Under the pieces are notes generated by a model. That model was given only the letters and a program-made list of their open reading frames with translations. It was not told the origin of the DNA and did no database searches. From positions 62,001 through 126,000 of the forward strand of contig NZ_WWER01000008.1 of assembly GCF_009857885.1 (NCBI RefSeq): a DNA stretch of 64,000 bases, given 5' to 3'. This stretch comes from Pusillimonas sp. TS35 (GTDB lineage: Bacteria; Pseudomonadota; Gammaproteobacteria; Burkholderiales; Burkholderiaceae_B). The translations under genes and the position numbers were made by a program. How positions within the stretch are numbered: the stretch's first letter is position 1; each line of letters starts with the position of its first letter. Of this stretch, positions 42,059 through 52,044 are shown one piece after another.

Positions 42059-42074
42059 AGGTTAAAATCGTCCG

Positions 42075-43091
42075 ATGCGCATCGGCTCCTGGTCTTTTTC
42101 CAACCCCGTCTTTGTGGCACCCATGGCGGGCGTCACTGATCGCCCCTACCGCAAGCTTTGCAAGGCACTGGGGGCGGGCTATGCCGTGTCCGAAATGGCA
42201 GCCAGCAACCCGCGCCTGTGGGATAGCGTCAAGACCTCACGCCGCCTGAACCACGATGGCGAGATCGACCCGATCGCCGTGCAGATCGCCGGGTCAGACC
42301 CGTCCATGATGGCCGAGGCCGCCGTATTCAACATTGGCAAGGGGGCCCGCATCATTGACATCAATATGGGGTGTCCGGTCAAAAAGGTCTGTAACGTGGC
42401 TTCCGGCTCCGCCCTTCTGCGCGATGAAAAACGCGTGGCCGACATCCTGCGCGCCGTCGTCCAGGCCTGCCGCCCGTTGGGCGTACCTGTTACCCTCAAA
42501 ACCCGCACCGGCTGGGACCACAACACGCGCAACGCCGTACACATCGGCCTGATGGCGCAAGACATCGGCATCGCTGCCCTCATCCTACACGGCCGCACCC
42601 GTTGCGACTTGTACCAGGGCGTCGCCGAATACGACACCCTGCGGGAGGTGAAACGGGCGCTTGATATCCCGGTGGTTGCCAATGGAGACATCGACAGCCC
42701 CGAGAAAGCCCGTTTTGTACTAGACTACACAGGCGCCGATGCCATCATGATCGGGCGCGCGGCGCAGGGCAGGCCCTGGATCTTTCGCGAGATCAACCAT
42801 TACCTGTCCACCGGCACCCATCTACCGCCCCCCACATATGGCGAGTTGCGCGACTGCCTGCTGGACCACCTCGAAGACCACTATCAGTTCTACGGCGAAT
42901 TCACTGGTGTACGATCCGCGCGCAAGCATATTGGCTGGTATCTGGCTGATATTCCGCAAGCAAGAGAATTCCTGCCGCGCATCAACCAGATCGACACAAC
43001 GCATGCGCAGTCCCGGGCCATCGAGGAATGGTTCGGCCGCCAGCCGCTCGACCAGCCGATCACGGCGGCCACCCCTGCATTGCCCCACTGA
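42075..43091 (+). CDS. dusB: tRNA-dihydrouridine synthase B
   Basis: DusB reduces a specific uridine in tRNA to dihydrouridine using FMN. The 338-residue product has NPVFVAPMAGVTDRPYRKLC, AVQIAGSDPSMMAEAAVFNI, the catalytic cysteine in DINMGCPVKKVCNVASGSAL near residue 99, and HGRTRCDLYQG with DAIMIGRAAQGRPWIFREI later. It is followed after 56 bases by fis, the conserved dusB-fis pair of proteobacteria. Confidence 0.95.
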   Translation: MRIGSWSFSNPVFVAPMAGVTDRPYRKLCKALGAGYAVSEMAASNPRLWDSVKTSRRLNHDGEIDPIAVQIAGSDPSMMAEAAVFNIGKGARIIDINMGCPVKKVCNVASGSALLRDEKRVADILRAVVQACRPLGVPVTLKTRTGWDHNTRNAVHIGLMAQDIGIAALILHGRTRCDLYQGVAEYDTLREVKRALDIPVVANGDIDSPEKARFVLDYTGADAIMIGRAAQGRPWIFREINHYLSTGTHLPPPTYGELRDCLLDHLEDHYQFYGEFTGVRSARKHIGWYLADIPQAREFLPRINQIDTTHAQSRAIEEWFGRQPLDQPITAATPALPH

Positions 43092-43147
43092 TTCAATAAA
43101 ACAAACTCAATAAAACAAACACATAACGTCCTCAACCGCCAAGAATC

Positions 43148-43387
43148 ATGAGTACTCCCAACCCGCTTGAACAATCCGTCCGCGATCAACTTGAACGCTA
43201 CCTGGCCGATCTGGGCGAATCCGAACCGCGCGACATGCTGGCTATGGTCGTGAATTGCGTCGAGCGTCCGGTGCTGCAGATCGCGCTGGAACAATCCCGC
43301 GGCAACCAATCCAAGGCCGCCGAAATGCTCGGCATAACCCGCAGCACGCTGCGCAAGAAGCTGCTTGCCCATAACCTGCAACCCTGA
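43148..43387 (+). CDS. fis: DNA-binding nucleoid protein Fis
   Basis: The 79-residue protein has the Fis C-terminal helix-turn-helix (GNQSKAAEMLGITRSTLRKK, about residues 55-74) and the shorter N-terminus usual in betaproteobacteria; the E. coli protein is 98 residues. Fis bends DNA and organises the nucleoid, influencing rRNA promoters and recombination. It lies downstream of dusB, most likely in one operon. Confidence 0.95.
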   Translation: MSTPNPLEQSVRDQLERYLADLGESEPRDMLAMVVNCVERPVLQIALEQSRGNQSKAAEMLGITRSTLRKKLLAHNLQP

Positions 43388-43420
43388 TTTTTTACATACC
43401 CATCCTACGTTTCCCTGCCC

Positions 43421-45013
43421 ATGAAAATCCAGACTGCCCTGATTTCGGTTTCCGACAAAACCGGCATCGTCGAATTCGCCCAGGCCTTGGCGCAACGCGG
43501 CGTGCGCCTGCTCTCGACTGGCGGCACCGCCAAATTGCTGGCTCAGGCCGGCCTGCAGGTTACTGAAGTAGCCGCGCACACCGGTTCGCCAGAGATTCTC
43601 GACGGCCGCGTCAAGACGCTACACCCGAAAATCCACGGCGGCCTGTTGGCGCGCCGCGACAGCGCCGAGCATATGCGCACCATCGAAGAACACGGCATCG
43701 ACCGCATCGACTTGCTGGTGGTCAACCTGTACCCCTTTCGCGAAACCATTGCCAAACCCGGCTGCACCTTTGCTGACGCGGTCGAAAACATCGATATCGG
43801 CGGCCCGGCAATGCTGCGCGCGGCCGCCAAGAACCACGGCACAGCCGAGGGTGGCGTTGCGGTGGTGATCGATCCGGCCGATTACCGCCGCGTACTGGCC
43901 GATATCGACGGCCCGGCGGGCATGCCCTCATATGCACTGCGCCTGGAACTGGCGGCAAAAACCTATGCCCACACCGCAGCTTACGACGGTGCCATCGCCA
44001 CCTACCTCACCAGCCTCATCGAAGCCGAGCCAGCACAAGAAGCCGAGCCAGCACGCGAAGCCTGGCCGCGCGTGCTCACCATCCAAGCCACCCGGCAGCA
44101 GGCTTTGCGTTATGGCGAAAACCCGCACCAGGGCGCGGCCTTTTATGTCGACCAACCGGTGCGCCCCGGCCTGCTGGGCAGCTACCGCCAGTTGCAGGGC
44201 AAAGAACTCTCCTACAACAACATTGCCGACGCTGATGCCGCATGGGAGTGCGTACGCAGCTTCCAGGAAAGCGCCTGCGTGATCGTCAAGCACGCCAACC
44301 CCTGCGGCGTCGCTGTGGCAGAATCCCCCCTGGCGGCCTACCAAAAGGCTTTCAAGACCGACCCCACCTCCGCCTTCGGCGGCATCATCGCCTTCAACCG
44401 CCCGGTGGACGCCGCCGCGGCCGAGGCCATCAGCAAGCAGTTCGTTGAAGTGTTGCTGGCCCCGGGCTACTCGTCCGAGGCGCTGGCTATCTTTGCCGCC
44501 AAGAAGAACGTCCGCGTGCTGGAGATCCCCCAGGGCGACGCCCAGAACGCCTTTGACGTCAAGCGTGTAGGCGGCGGATGGCTGATACAGGATCCAGATG
44601 CGCACCTGCTGGCCGACAGCGAATTCAAGGTGGTCACCGATCTTGCCCCCACCGCCGAACAGATGCGCGACCTGCGCTTTGCCTGGAAGGTGGCCAAGTA
44701 TGTCAAATCCAATGCCATCGTGTTCTGCGGCGACGGCATGACGCTGGGGGTGGGCGCAGGCCAGATGAGCCGCGTCGACTCGGCCCGCATCGCCTCCATC
44801 AAGGCCGAGAACGCGGGCCTGACGCTGGCCGGTTCGGCCGTGGCATCCGACGCCTTCTTTCCCTTCCGCGACGGGCTCGACGTGGTGGTGGACGCTGGTG
44901 CACGCTGCGTCATCCAGCCAGGCGGCAGCATCCGCGACGACGAGGTGATCGCAGCAGCCAACGAGCGTGGCGTCGCCATGGTGTTCACGGGCATGCGCCA
45001 CTTCCGCCACTAA
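43421..45013 (+). CDS. purH: Bifunctional AICAR transformylase/IMP cyclohydrolase
   Basis: PurH performs the last two steps of IMP synthesis. The 530-residue protein has the N-terminal MGS-like cyclohydrolase domain ([37 protein letters not shown]) and the C-terminal AICAR formyltransferase domain ([20 protein letters not shown] near residue 287). Between them, residues 201-212 carry a tandem repeat [12 protein letters not shown] from an 18-bp duplication at 44021-44056. The stop codon overlaps the ruvC start by one base (TAATG). Confidence 0.96.
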   Translation: MKIQTALISVSDKTGIVEFAQALAQRGVRLLSTGGTAKLLAQAGLQVTEVAAHTGSPEILDGRVKTLHPKIHGGLLARRDSAEHMRTIEEHGIDRIDLLVVNLYPFRETIAKPGCTFADAVENIDIGGPAMLRAAAKNHGTAEGGVAVVIDPADYRRVLADIDGPAGMPSYALRLELAAKTYAHTAAYDGAIATYLTSLIEAEPAQEAEPAREAWPRVLTIQATRQQALRYGENPHQGAAFYVDQPVRPGLLGSYRQLQGKELSYNNIADADAAWECVRSFQESACVIVKHANPCGVAVAESPLAAYQKAFKTDPTSAFGGIIAFNRPVDAAAAEAISKQFVEVLLAPGYSSEALAIFAAKKNVRVLEIPQGDAQNAFDVKRVGGGWLIQDPDAHLLADSEFKVVTDLAPTAEQMRDLRFAWKVAKYVKSNAIVFCGDGMTLGVGAGQMSRVDSARIASIKAENAGLTLAGSAVASDAFFPFRDGLDVVVDAGARCVIQPGGSIRDDEVIAAANERGVAMVFTGMRHFRH

Positions 45014-45555
45014 TGCGTATCCTGGGCATCGATCCCGGCCTGCGCCGGACCGGCTTTGGCGTCATCGATGTCCAGGGCACTCGCCTGCGCTATGTCAGCA
45101 GCGGCACCATTGTGGTGCCGCCCGACCAGCCATTGGCCGGGCGCCTGAAGATCATTCTCGACAACATCCGCGAAGTCGTACAAAACACCCGGCCAACCGT
45201 GGCCGCGCTGGAAAAGGTGTTCGTCAACGCCAACCCCACCTCCACCCTGCTGCTGGGCCAGGCACGCGGCGCGGCACTGTGCGCGCTCGCCGACAGTCTG
45301 CTCGACGTGCATGAGTACACGGCGCTGCAGATCAAGAAGTCGGTGGTGGGCAATGGGCACGCCGCCAAGGAGCAGGTGCAGGCTATGGTGCGGCACCTTC
45401 TGTCGCTGGACGGCACGCCAGCGCCAGACTCGGCCGACGCCCTGGCCTGCGCCATCTGCCACGCCCATTTCGCGCCGCTGTCCGACCGCCTGCGGCAAAC
45501 GGGCCAGTTGGCCGGCTCTCAAGGGCGCGTGCGTAACGGGCGGCTGACGAGCTAA
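45013..45555 (+). CDS. ruvC: Holliday junction resolvase RuvC
   Basis: RuvC cuts Holliday junctions brought by RuvAB. The 180-residue protein has the four acidic active-site residues: Asp in [12 protein letters not shown], Glu in AALEKVFV, and the pair in [12 protein letters not shown]. The start overlaps the purH stop, and ruvA follows 66 bases later. Confidence 0.96.
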   Translation: MRILGIDPGLRRTGFGVIDVQGTRLRYVSSGTIVVPPDQPLAGRLKIILDNIREVVQNTRPTVAALEKVFVNANPTSTLLLGQARGAALCALADSLLDVHEYTALQIKKSVVGNGHAAKEQVQAMVRHLLSLDGTPAPDSADALACAICHAHFAPLSDRLRQTGQLAGSQGRVRNGRLTS

Positions 45556-45621
45556 CCCGCAAGATGGCCGAACATCGCACCCTGATTCTTCCGAACTGAT
45601 TCCGCCAACAGGATCCGCCCC

Positions 45622-46203
45622 ATGATTGGACGCATTACTGGAACATTGCTCGAAAAAACACCGCCGGTCGTCTGCATAGACGTGGGCGGCGTGGGCTATG
45701 AAATCGACGTGCCCATGAGCACGCTGTACGATCTGCCCGAGACGGGCGGTCGCGTCACCCTGTACACCCATCTTGCGGTGCGGGAAGACGCCCATACTTT
45801 GTATGGCTTTTTGTCGAACAAAGAACGCAGCGCATTTCGCGCACTGATCAAGGTCACCGGCATCGGCGCCCGCACCGCGCTGGCCGTGCTGTCGGGGATG
45901 TCGGTAGACGAGCTGGCCGTCGCCATCACCGAGCAGGAAACCGGCCGCCTGACGCGCGTGCCCGGCATCGGCAAAAAAACCGCCGAACGCCTGCTGCTCG
46001 AATTGCGCGGCAAGCTGGGCGCAGACCTGCCCAGCACACCGGGTACCAGTGTCGGCAGCGGCCGCGACGACATCCTCAATGCCTTGCTGGCGCTGGGCTA
46101 TTCTGCCAGCGAATCGCAGGCGGCGCTCAAAAAGGTGCCAGAAGGCACCGGCGTGTCAGATGGGATACGCCTGGCGTTGAAATCCCTTTCACGCGTGGGC
46201 TGA
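45622..46203 (+). CDS. ruvA: Holliday junction branch-migration protein RuvA
   Basis: RuvA binds four-way junctions and loads RuvB. The 193-residue protein has the N-terminal OB domain ([20 protein letters not shown]), paired helix-hairpin-helix motifs ([19 protein letters not shown] and [20 protein letters not shown]) and the C-terminal RuvB-contact domain ([20 protein letters not shown]). ruvB is not immediately downstream: an oppositely oriented dehydratase gene is inserted between them. Confidence 0.96.
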   Translation: MIGRITGTLLEKTPPVVCIDVGGVGYEIDVPMSTLYDLPETGGRVTLYTHLAVREDAHTLYGFLSNKERSAFRALIKVTGIGARTALAVLSGMSVDELAVAITEQETGRLTRVPGIGKKTAERLLLELRGKLGADLPSTPGTSVGSGRDDILNALLALGYSASESQAALKKVPEGTGVSDGIRLALKSLSRVG

Positions 46204-46234
46204 ACCCTGCGGCACCGTGGCCTTTCCGAAGCCC

Positions 46235-47203
46235 TCAATCGGCCTGCAAAAAGCGGGCGTACGTCGCCAAGTCCATATTGCCGCCGCTGAGCACCACACC
46301 CACGCGCAGGCCCTTGAGCGGGATGGCACTGTCCATGACAGCAGCCGCGCCCAGGCAGCCGGTGGGTTCAACCACGATTTTCATGCGCTCGGCAAAAAAC
46401 CGCATGGCCTTGACCAACTGCGCGTCCTGCACCGTCAGGATATCGCGGGCGTGGCTGCGGATGATGGGGAACGTAATCTTGCCCAGCGCCTGTGTCAGCG
46501 CGCCATCGGCGATCGAATCCGGCGGGCCGATACGCACGACGCTGCCGCTGCGGAACGACTGCTGGCCGTCCGAGCCCGCTTCGGGCTCGACGCCATAAAC
46601 GGCGCAATCGGGGCTGATGGCATGGGCGGACAGCAAGGAGCCCGACAGCAGCCCGCCGCCGCCCAGGGGCGTAAGCAGCACATCAAGCCCACCCACGTCT
46701 TCGAGCAATTCTTTCACTGCCGTGCCCTGCCCGGCAATCACGTCCGGGTGATCGAAGGGCGGGATCAATGCGCGCCCTTCCTTTTCCACCAGCGCGCGAG
46801 CAACCGCCTCCCGGTCTTCAGTGGCACGGTCGTATTCAACCACGGTGGCGCCATAGCCCTGGGTAGCCTGCTTCTTGGCGCGCGGCGCGTCGGACGGCAT
46901 CACAATGGTGGCGGATACCCCCAGCAGCCGCGCGGCCAGCGCCACCGCCTGGGCGTGATTGCCCGATGAAAACGCCACCACGCCCGCACGCCGCTGCTCG
47001 GGCGTCAGGTTGAACACGGCGTTATAGCCACCACGAAATTTGAACGCGCCCATGCGCTGCAGGTTTTCGCACTTGAAGAACACCTGGGCGCCCAAGCGCT
47101 CATCCAGCGTGCGGGATGTCATCACCGGCGTGCGGTGCGCCACCCCTTCCAGCCGCTCCGCGGCACGGGCAACATCGTCGTAGGTGGGCAGAGTACTGGC
47201 CAT
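46235..47203 (-). CDS. Threonine/serine dehydratase (PLP fold type II)
   Basis: The 322-residue PLP enzyme has the lysine motif [12 protein letters not shown] near residue 53, [18 protein letters not shown] near 80, the phosphate-binding glycines [14 protein letters not shown] near 183, and VLSGGNMDL near the end. It lacks the C-terminal regulatory ACT domain of biosynthetic IlvA, so it is a catabolic threonine/serine dehydratase, hydroxyaspartate dehydratase or serine racemase-like enzyme. It stands alone between ruvA and ruvB on the opposite strand. Confidence 0.9.
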   Translation of the reverse strand: MASTLPTYDDVARAAERLEGVAHRTPVMTSRTLDERLGAQVFFKCENLQRMGAFKFRGGYNAVFNLTPEQRRAGVVAFSSGNHAQAVALAARLLGVSATIVMPSDAPRAKKQATQGYGATVVEYDRATEDREAVARALVEKEGRALIPPFDHPDVIAGQGTAVKELLEDVGGLDVLLTPLGGGGLLSGSLLSAHAISPDCAVYGVEPEAGSDGQQSFRSGSVVRIGPPDSIADGALTQALGKITFPIIRSHARDILTVQDAQLVKAMRFFAERMKIVVEPTGCLGAAAVMDSAIPLKGLRVGVVLSGGNMDLATYARFLQAD

Positions 47204-47548
47204 GGGAAGGCGTCCTTCGCGAGAGAGGTGGAAAGCATGACGGGATTATCCGATTATGCAACATCCGCGGCGGAATCCTCCGAATCGCCACAATGCATGC
47301 GTACCTCACACCTTTCGTCAGCGCGGCCACGACCGCAGTTGGTAGAGGCTGCACGCTGGCGCAGGTGCATGGTGGACGCACGACTTGGGCTGACCGTCCA
47401 ATCGAAGGCTTTACGCTGGTGTGGGTGCAAGCCAGCGCGGCTTGAGTTACCATCACACTGTAAATTTATTCAGCATCACGCACACCCGGTGCACGCGCAC
47501 TTTGCCCCATGTGGCATGCCGCGCCGCAGCCGTCCCGTCCTGTACACC
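47204..47548. other. Intergenic region between the dehydratase and ruvB
   Basis: These 345 bases carry no clearly supported gene. The one candidate is a 50-codon frame on the plus strand (47293-47445, [20 protein letters not shown] at its start) with moderate GC3 but no ribosome site. Promoters for both flanking genes must lie here; I could not assign them. Confidence 0.35.
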
Positions 47549-48616
47549 ATGGCCATACACTCTGATTCGCTGTCTAGCACGCCCGCGCCGGAACGCATCG
47601 TCGCACCGCAGAGCGCGTCGCCCAACGAAGCGTCCATCGAACGCGCGCTACGGCCCCGCGAACTCAGCGACTATGTCGGCCAGCAGCGGGTGCGCGACCA
47701 ACTACAAATCTTCATCCAGGCCGCGCGTCAACGCCAAGAGGCACTGGACCACGTGCTGCTGTTCGGCCCGCCCGGCTTGGGCAAAACCACACTCGCTCAC
47801 ATCATCGCCCACGAAATGGGCGTGCAACTGCGCCAAACGTCCGGCCCCGTGCTCGAACGCCCGGGCGACCTGGCCGCCCTACTCACCAACCTCGAGCGCA
47901 ACGATGTCCTGTTCATCGACGAAATCCATCGTCTGTCGCCTGTCGTCGAAGAAATCCTCTACCCCGCGCTTGAAGACTTCCAGATAGACATCATGATCGG
48001 CGAAGGGCCTGCCGCGCGCAGCGTCAAGCTCGACCTGCAACCTTTTACGCTGGTAGGCGCCACCACGCGGGCCGGTATGCTCACTAATCCGCTGCGCGAT
48101 CGTTTCGGCATTGTTTCGCGGCTCGAGTTCTACAACGCACAAGATCTCACCCACATTGTCTCGCGCAGCGCGGGGCTGCTGAACGCCGGCATCACGCCCG
48201 ACGGTGCGGCCGAGATCGCACGCCGGGCACGCGGCACGCCGCGCATCGCTAATCGCCTGCTGCGGCGCGTGCGCGACTATGCCGAAGTCAAGGCTGGCGG
48301 CCGCGTGGACGTCGACGTGGCCAACGCCGCACTCGCCATGCTGGAAGTTGACCCGCAAGGGCTGGATCTCATGGACCGCAAGCTGCTCGAAGCCATCATC
48401 CATAAGTTCGATGGCGGGCCCGTGGGCGTGGACAGCCTGGCCGCCGCCATCGGCGAAGAGCGCGACACCATCGAAGACGTAATCGAACCCTACCTGATCC
48501 AGCACGGCTATCTGCAGCGTACGCCGCGCGGCCGCATGGCCACGCAAACCACGTGGCGCCACTTAGGCCTCGCGCCGCCGGCGTCGTCGGGCAATACGCC
48601 AGATCTGTTCACCTAG
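47549..48616 (+). CDS. ruvB: Holliday junction helicase RuvB
   Basis: RuvB is the hexameric AAA+ motor of branch migration. The 355-residue protein has [20 protein letters not shown], Walker [20 protein letters not shown] near residue 73, Walker [18 protein letters not shown] near 122, and the C-terminal winged helix ([20 protein letters not shown]). The ATG at 47549 gives the usual family length; the frame is open upstream. It is separated from ruvCA by a reverse-strand dehydratase gene. Confidence 0.96.
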   Translation: MAIHSDSLSSTPAPERIVAPQSASPNEASIERALRPRELSDYVGQQRVRDQLQIFIQAARQRQEALDHVLLFGPPGLGKTTLAHIIAHEMGVQLRQTSGPVLERPGDLAALLTNLERNDVLFIDEIHRLSPVVEEILYPALEDFQIDIMIGEGPAARSVKLDLQPFTLVGATTRAGMLTNPLRDRFGIVSRLEFYNAQDLTHIVSRSAGLLNAGITPDGAAEIARRARGTPRIANRLLRRVRDYAEVKAGGRVDVDVANAALAMLEVDPQGLDLMDRKLLEAIIHKFDGGPVGVDSLAAAIGEERDTIEDVIEPYLIQHGYLQRTPRGRMATQTTWRHLGLAPPASSGNTPDLFT

Positions 48617-48727
48617 CATCCGCCCCCAGCAGGCGCGCGGCACCGCGTCCGCCTCAACCACGCATGGCGTGGCGCCCGTTTTTCCGCCACATCACCGCAC
48701 CTCGCCCGAAGGCACCATCAACGTGCG

Positions 48728-50551
48728 CTAAACACCGTTACGCACGCAGCGCAGGAGATCTTCGCCGTAGGCATCGAGCTTGCGCGCACCCACGCCGCTG
48801 ATGCCCGCCAGGTCGTTCAACGAGCCGGGCTGGGCCACAGCAATTTCGCGAAGGGTGGCATCGTGGAAAATGACGTAGGCGGGCACGCCGTGCCCTTTGG
48901 CAACCTCGGCACGCCAGGCGCGCAGGGCCTCAAAGCGCAACTGTGCTTCGCCCGGCAATGCGGCCGGCGCCTCTTTGCCGCGCGCCGACGCCGACCGCCC
49001 GCCACGCGCTTTCTTTTCGGCTTCGCGGCGAAACATCAGCCGCTGCTCGCCCTTGAGCACCGATCGGCTTCCTTCGGTAAGCGCGAGCGTGCCATATCCC
49101 TCGCCGTCGACCGCCAGCAGGCTTTGCGCAAGCAATTGCCGCAACACGCCTCGCCAGGCATTTTCGGACAAATCCTCGCCAATACCGAAGACGCTGAGCG
49201 TGTCGTGACCGTATTCTTTGATGCGGTCGGTCGACTTGCCACGCAGGATATCGATCAAGTGTGCGGCGCCGAAGCGCTGGCCGCGCTCACGCCACAGCCG
49301 GTACACGGCCGACATGATTTTTTGGGCCGCCACTGTGCCATCCCAGGCCTGGGGCGGCTCCAGGCAGGTGTCGCAATTGCCGCAGGGTTCAATCGACTGG
49401 CCGAAATATGCCAGCAGCCGCTGACGCCGGCAGGAGACGGTTTCACACAGCCCAAGCATGGCGTCCAAATGCGACGCCAGACGCCGGCGAAACACCTCGT
49501 CGCCCTCCGACTGGTCGATCATGCGGCGCTGCTGCACCACATCCTGCAGGCCGTAGGCCAGCCATGCCGTAGCGGGCTGGCCATCGCGCCCCGCCCGGCC
49601 GGTTTCCTGATAGTAGCCTTCCACCGACTTGGGCAGATCAATATGGGCAACAAAACGCACATCGGGTTTATTGACCCCCATGCCGAAGGCAATGGTGGCC
49701 ACCATCACCATCCCCTCTTCGCGCAGGAAACATGCCTGGTTGCGGGTGCGCACCGCCACATCCAACCCGGCGTGATAGGGCAGCGCCGGTATGCCGTGCT
49801 GGGTGAGGAAATCGGCGGTTTCCTCGACCCGCGCGCGCGACAAGCAATACACGATGCCGCAGTCGCCCGCGTGCTCGGCCTGGATGAAGGCCAGCAGTTG
49901 CTTGCGCACTTCATTTTTCTCGATGATGCGGTAGCGGATGTTGGGCCGGTCGAAGCTGGCCACGAAATGCGGCGCAGCGTTGAGCATGAGCCTTTCAGCA
50001 ATCTCGCGCCGGGTGGCCGCAGTGGCCGTTGCCGTCAGGGCGATACGGGGCACCTCGGGCCAACGCTCGTGCAGCACCGAAAGGCCCAGGTACTCGGGGC
50101 GAAAATCGTGGCCCCACTGCGACACACAGTGCGCCTCGTCGATGGCGAACAAAGCAATGCGCCCCTGCGACAAAAGCTCCATGCAGCGGTCTGTGAGCAG
50201 GCGCTCAGGCGCAACGTACAGCAGATCGAGTTCGCCCGCCATATACGCCCGCTCGACCTCGCGTGCGGCGCGCCAGTCTTGCGACGAGTTCAGGTAAGCC
50301 GCCCGCACGCCCAGCTCCTGCAGCGCATCGACCTGATCCTGCATTAACGCGATCAGCGGCGAGATGACGATGCCCGTTCCGGGGCGCACCAACGCCGGGA
50401 TCTGGTAGCACAGCGACTTGCCGCCGCCGGTGGGCATGAGCACCAGCGCATCCCCACCCTCCACGACATGATCGATAATGGCCTGTTGGTCACCACGGAA
50501 GGAATCGTAGCCGAAGACATGCTGTAGGGTTTCCAGTGAGGTGGCGGTCAT
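48728..50551 (-). CDS. recQ: ATP-dependent DNA helicase RecQ
   Basis: The 607-residue protein has the RecQ helicase core ([20 protein letters not shown] near residue 36, [17 protein letters not shown] near 135), the RQC zinc site ([16 protein letters not shown] and [11 protein letters not shown] near 370-390) and a C-terminal HRDC domain ([20 protein letters not shown]). RecQ initiates recombination and processes stalled forks. The first ATG gives the full family N-terminus ([20 protein letters not shown]). Confidence 0.95.
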   Translation of the reverse strand: MTATSLETLQHVFGYDSFRGDQQAIIDHVVEGGDALVLMPTGGGKSLCYQIPALVRPGTGIVISPLIALMQDQVDALQELGVRAAYLNSSQDWRAAREVERAYMAGELDLLYVAPERLLTDRCMELLSQGRIALFAIDEAHCVSQWGHDFRPEYLGLSVLHERWPEVPRIALTATATAATRREIAERLMLNAAPHFVASFDRPNIRYRIIEKNEVRKQLLAFIQAEHAGDCGIVYCLSRARVEETADFLTQHGIPALPYHAGLDVAVRTRNQACFLREEGMVMVATIAFGMGVNKPDVRFVAHIDLPKSVEGYYQETGRAGRDGQPATAWLAYGLQDVVQQRRMIDQSEGDEVFRRRLASHLDAMLGLCETVSCRRQRLLAYFGQSIEPCGNCDTCLEPPQAWDGTVAAQKIMSAVYRLWRERGQRFGAAHLIDILRGKSTDRIKEYGHDTLSVFGIGEDLSENAWRGVLRQLLAQSLLAVDGEGYGTLALTEGSRSVLKGEQRLMFRREAEKKARGGRSASARGKEAPAALPGEAQLRFEALRAWRAEVAKGHGVPAYVIFHDATLREIAVAQPGSLNDLAGISGVGARKLDAYGEDLLRCVRNGV

Positions 50552-50659
50552 GCGGAGTGTGCGGAAAACAGGAAGGGGTTGAGTAAAAAAACCGGAGGGT
50601 TTAGGCTGGGCAATGGGGCTGTTTAAACCGATTCGGTTGATCGTGCCGGGGATACGTAA

Positions 50660-51892
50660 TCAAAAAACAGGAACAGAAAAACGGATGCTTACATCGTAGT
50701 TGCCGCCTGATGGCTCGGTGCGCGCCTGCAGCCCGATGCGCAGATTGGGGCTGTACCAGAACTGCTGGGTATAGCCGAAGCGCTCTCGCAGATCGCCTGA
50801 AGCGAGCATGGTGCGTTCATAGCTGCCGGTGACGTCGCCCCAGCCCTGTACAGGTACGGTGGCGGACCACTGCTGGCGGCTGGCGGACCCCTGCGCCGCC
50901 CCCGTTTCGTATGAGGACAGGTCGCTGAACCCGGCCGTAGTGGCTTCGCCCAGCCAGCTCAGGGCGATATCGTCCAGCACATTGACAGAATACCCCGCCT
51001 GGTAGCGCCAGCCCTGATACAGACTGCCGCTGGCCCGCGCCACGCCGGCCGTCCATGCGCCCCATTCGGTACGCAGCGTACCCCCTGTGCCGGTGGAAAG
51101 CAGTTGAGGCGCCGCCTCGATTTGCGTTTCGAGCGAAAGCGAAGCACTGACATCATAGCCCAGCAGGGCATAACCCGCCTGCGAGCCGAAAGCCAGATCG
51201 CCCGATTGCCGGCCTGGCGCAGTGTCGATGGCCCCCAGCGCCACTGAATAGCGCCACGTATCCGCAGCGCCCGGCGCGGCCCGCTCGCTGACACGCACGC
51301 CGCCCAGCGTTGCATTGCGCGCCCACTGCGGGTCGCCGATGGACTGGCTGCCCACGGAGATCAGCGTGCCGCCTTCGGTTGTCATGGACCAATTGCGCGC
51401 GCCGGTCGTCCAGGGCAGCGTACGCGGCACCGCCCGCCCGTCGTTGAGCCTGGCTCTCACCCCACGCAGCCCGGGAGACGATCTCGACAATGGCTGTACC
51501 GGCCTCGGTTTAGCGATATACGCCCAGGTGTAACGATCCGGGATGACGGCCGGGCCAGTACGGGGCGGCGCGGTATAAGGCTCCGCCCCCGCCAGCGGCA
51601 AACCAGGTGCGGAGGCGCCATAGCTGGCACCATCATCCTGCGCCAGCGCCTGTTCAATTGGATCGGACGATCGCGAACCCACATCCAGCGGCAGGGGCGG
51701 CAAGGCGCGCACTGTGACCATGTCGGTCGGCGCCACCGGGTACGTCGTGGCGTTGGCCCAGCTGTGCCAGCCCTGATTACCGCTTGGGCTGCCTTCACCC
51801 GGCAGCGGTTGCGCCCGTATGTCGCCCGCCTGGCCGGTGAGGGCCAGCGCAACACAACCGACGAACCAAGAACCCAAGCTGCGCACAAACAT
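50660..51892 (-). CDS. Predicted exported, probably outer-membrane protein of unknown function
   Basis: The 410-residue product has a signal peptide (MFVRSLGSWFVGCVALALTG, cleavage near AQ-PLP). A Pro/Ala-rich linker to about residue 130 follows, then about 250 residues of alternating polar/aromatic strands (WRYSVALGAIDTAPG, YALLGYDVSASLSLETQIEA, GDVTGSYERTMLASGDLRER). It ends in NYDVSIRFSVPVF, a terminal phenylalanine strand typical of outer-membrane beta-barrels. I do not recognise the family; a resemblance to fimbrial usher or autotransporter barrels is only general. The ATG at 51892 was chosen because it gives a clean signal peptide. Confidence 0.6.
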   Translation of the reverse strand: MFVRSLGSWFVGCVALALTGQAGDIRAQPLPGEGSPSGNQGWHSWANATTYPVAPTDMVTVRALPPLPLDVGSRSSDPIEQALAQDDGASYGASAPGLPLAGAEPYTAPPRTGPAVIPDRYTWAYIAKPRPVQPLSRSSPGLRGVRARLNDGRAVPRTLPWTTGARNWSMTTEGGTLISVGSQSIGDPQWARNATLGGVRVSERAAPGAADTWRYSVALGAIDTAPGRQSGDLAFGSQAGYALLGYDVSASLSLETQIEAAPQLLSTGTGGTLRTEWGAWTAGVARASGSLYQGWRYQAGYSVNVLDDIALSWLGEATTAGFSDLSSYETGAAQGSASRQQWSATVPVQGWGDVTGSYERTMLASGDLRERFGYTQQFWYSPNLRIGLQARTEPSGGNYDVSIRFSVPVF

Positions 51893-51903
51893 AAAAAACC
51901 TGA

Positions 51904-51952
51904 CAATGCGAAATGCGAAATGCGTATTGAGAAATGCGTATCGGGAAATGCG
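51904..51952. repeat. Cluster of GAAATGCG micro-repeats
   Basis: GAAATGCG occurs four times at 51910, 51917, 51931 and 51945, spaced 7, 14 and 14 bases, with a partial copy at 51904. It lies just upstream of the outer-membrane-like gene start and could vary in copy number. Confidence 0.8.
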
Positions 51953-52044
51953 TGCTGCCAAGTGTATATTGCCTGCTACGCCCCTCGTGCTGCGTTGGCA
52001 TGCCGCCAGCCGCGCCGCCCCGACCGGCGGCGCGAGGCAGACGC

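Noticed and set aside
44578-45555. A 325-codon plus-strand frame ending with RuvC
   Set aside because: Its first 145 codons are an out-of-phase reading of purH; ruvC starts at the ATG overlapping the purH stop.
48863-50347. A 494-codon plus-strand frame opposite recQ
   Set aside because: It is antisense to an intact recQ with all helicase motifs; the peptide is low-information and no ribosome site exists.
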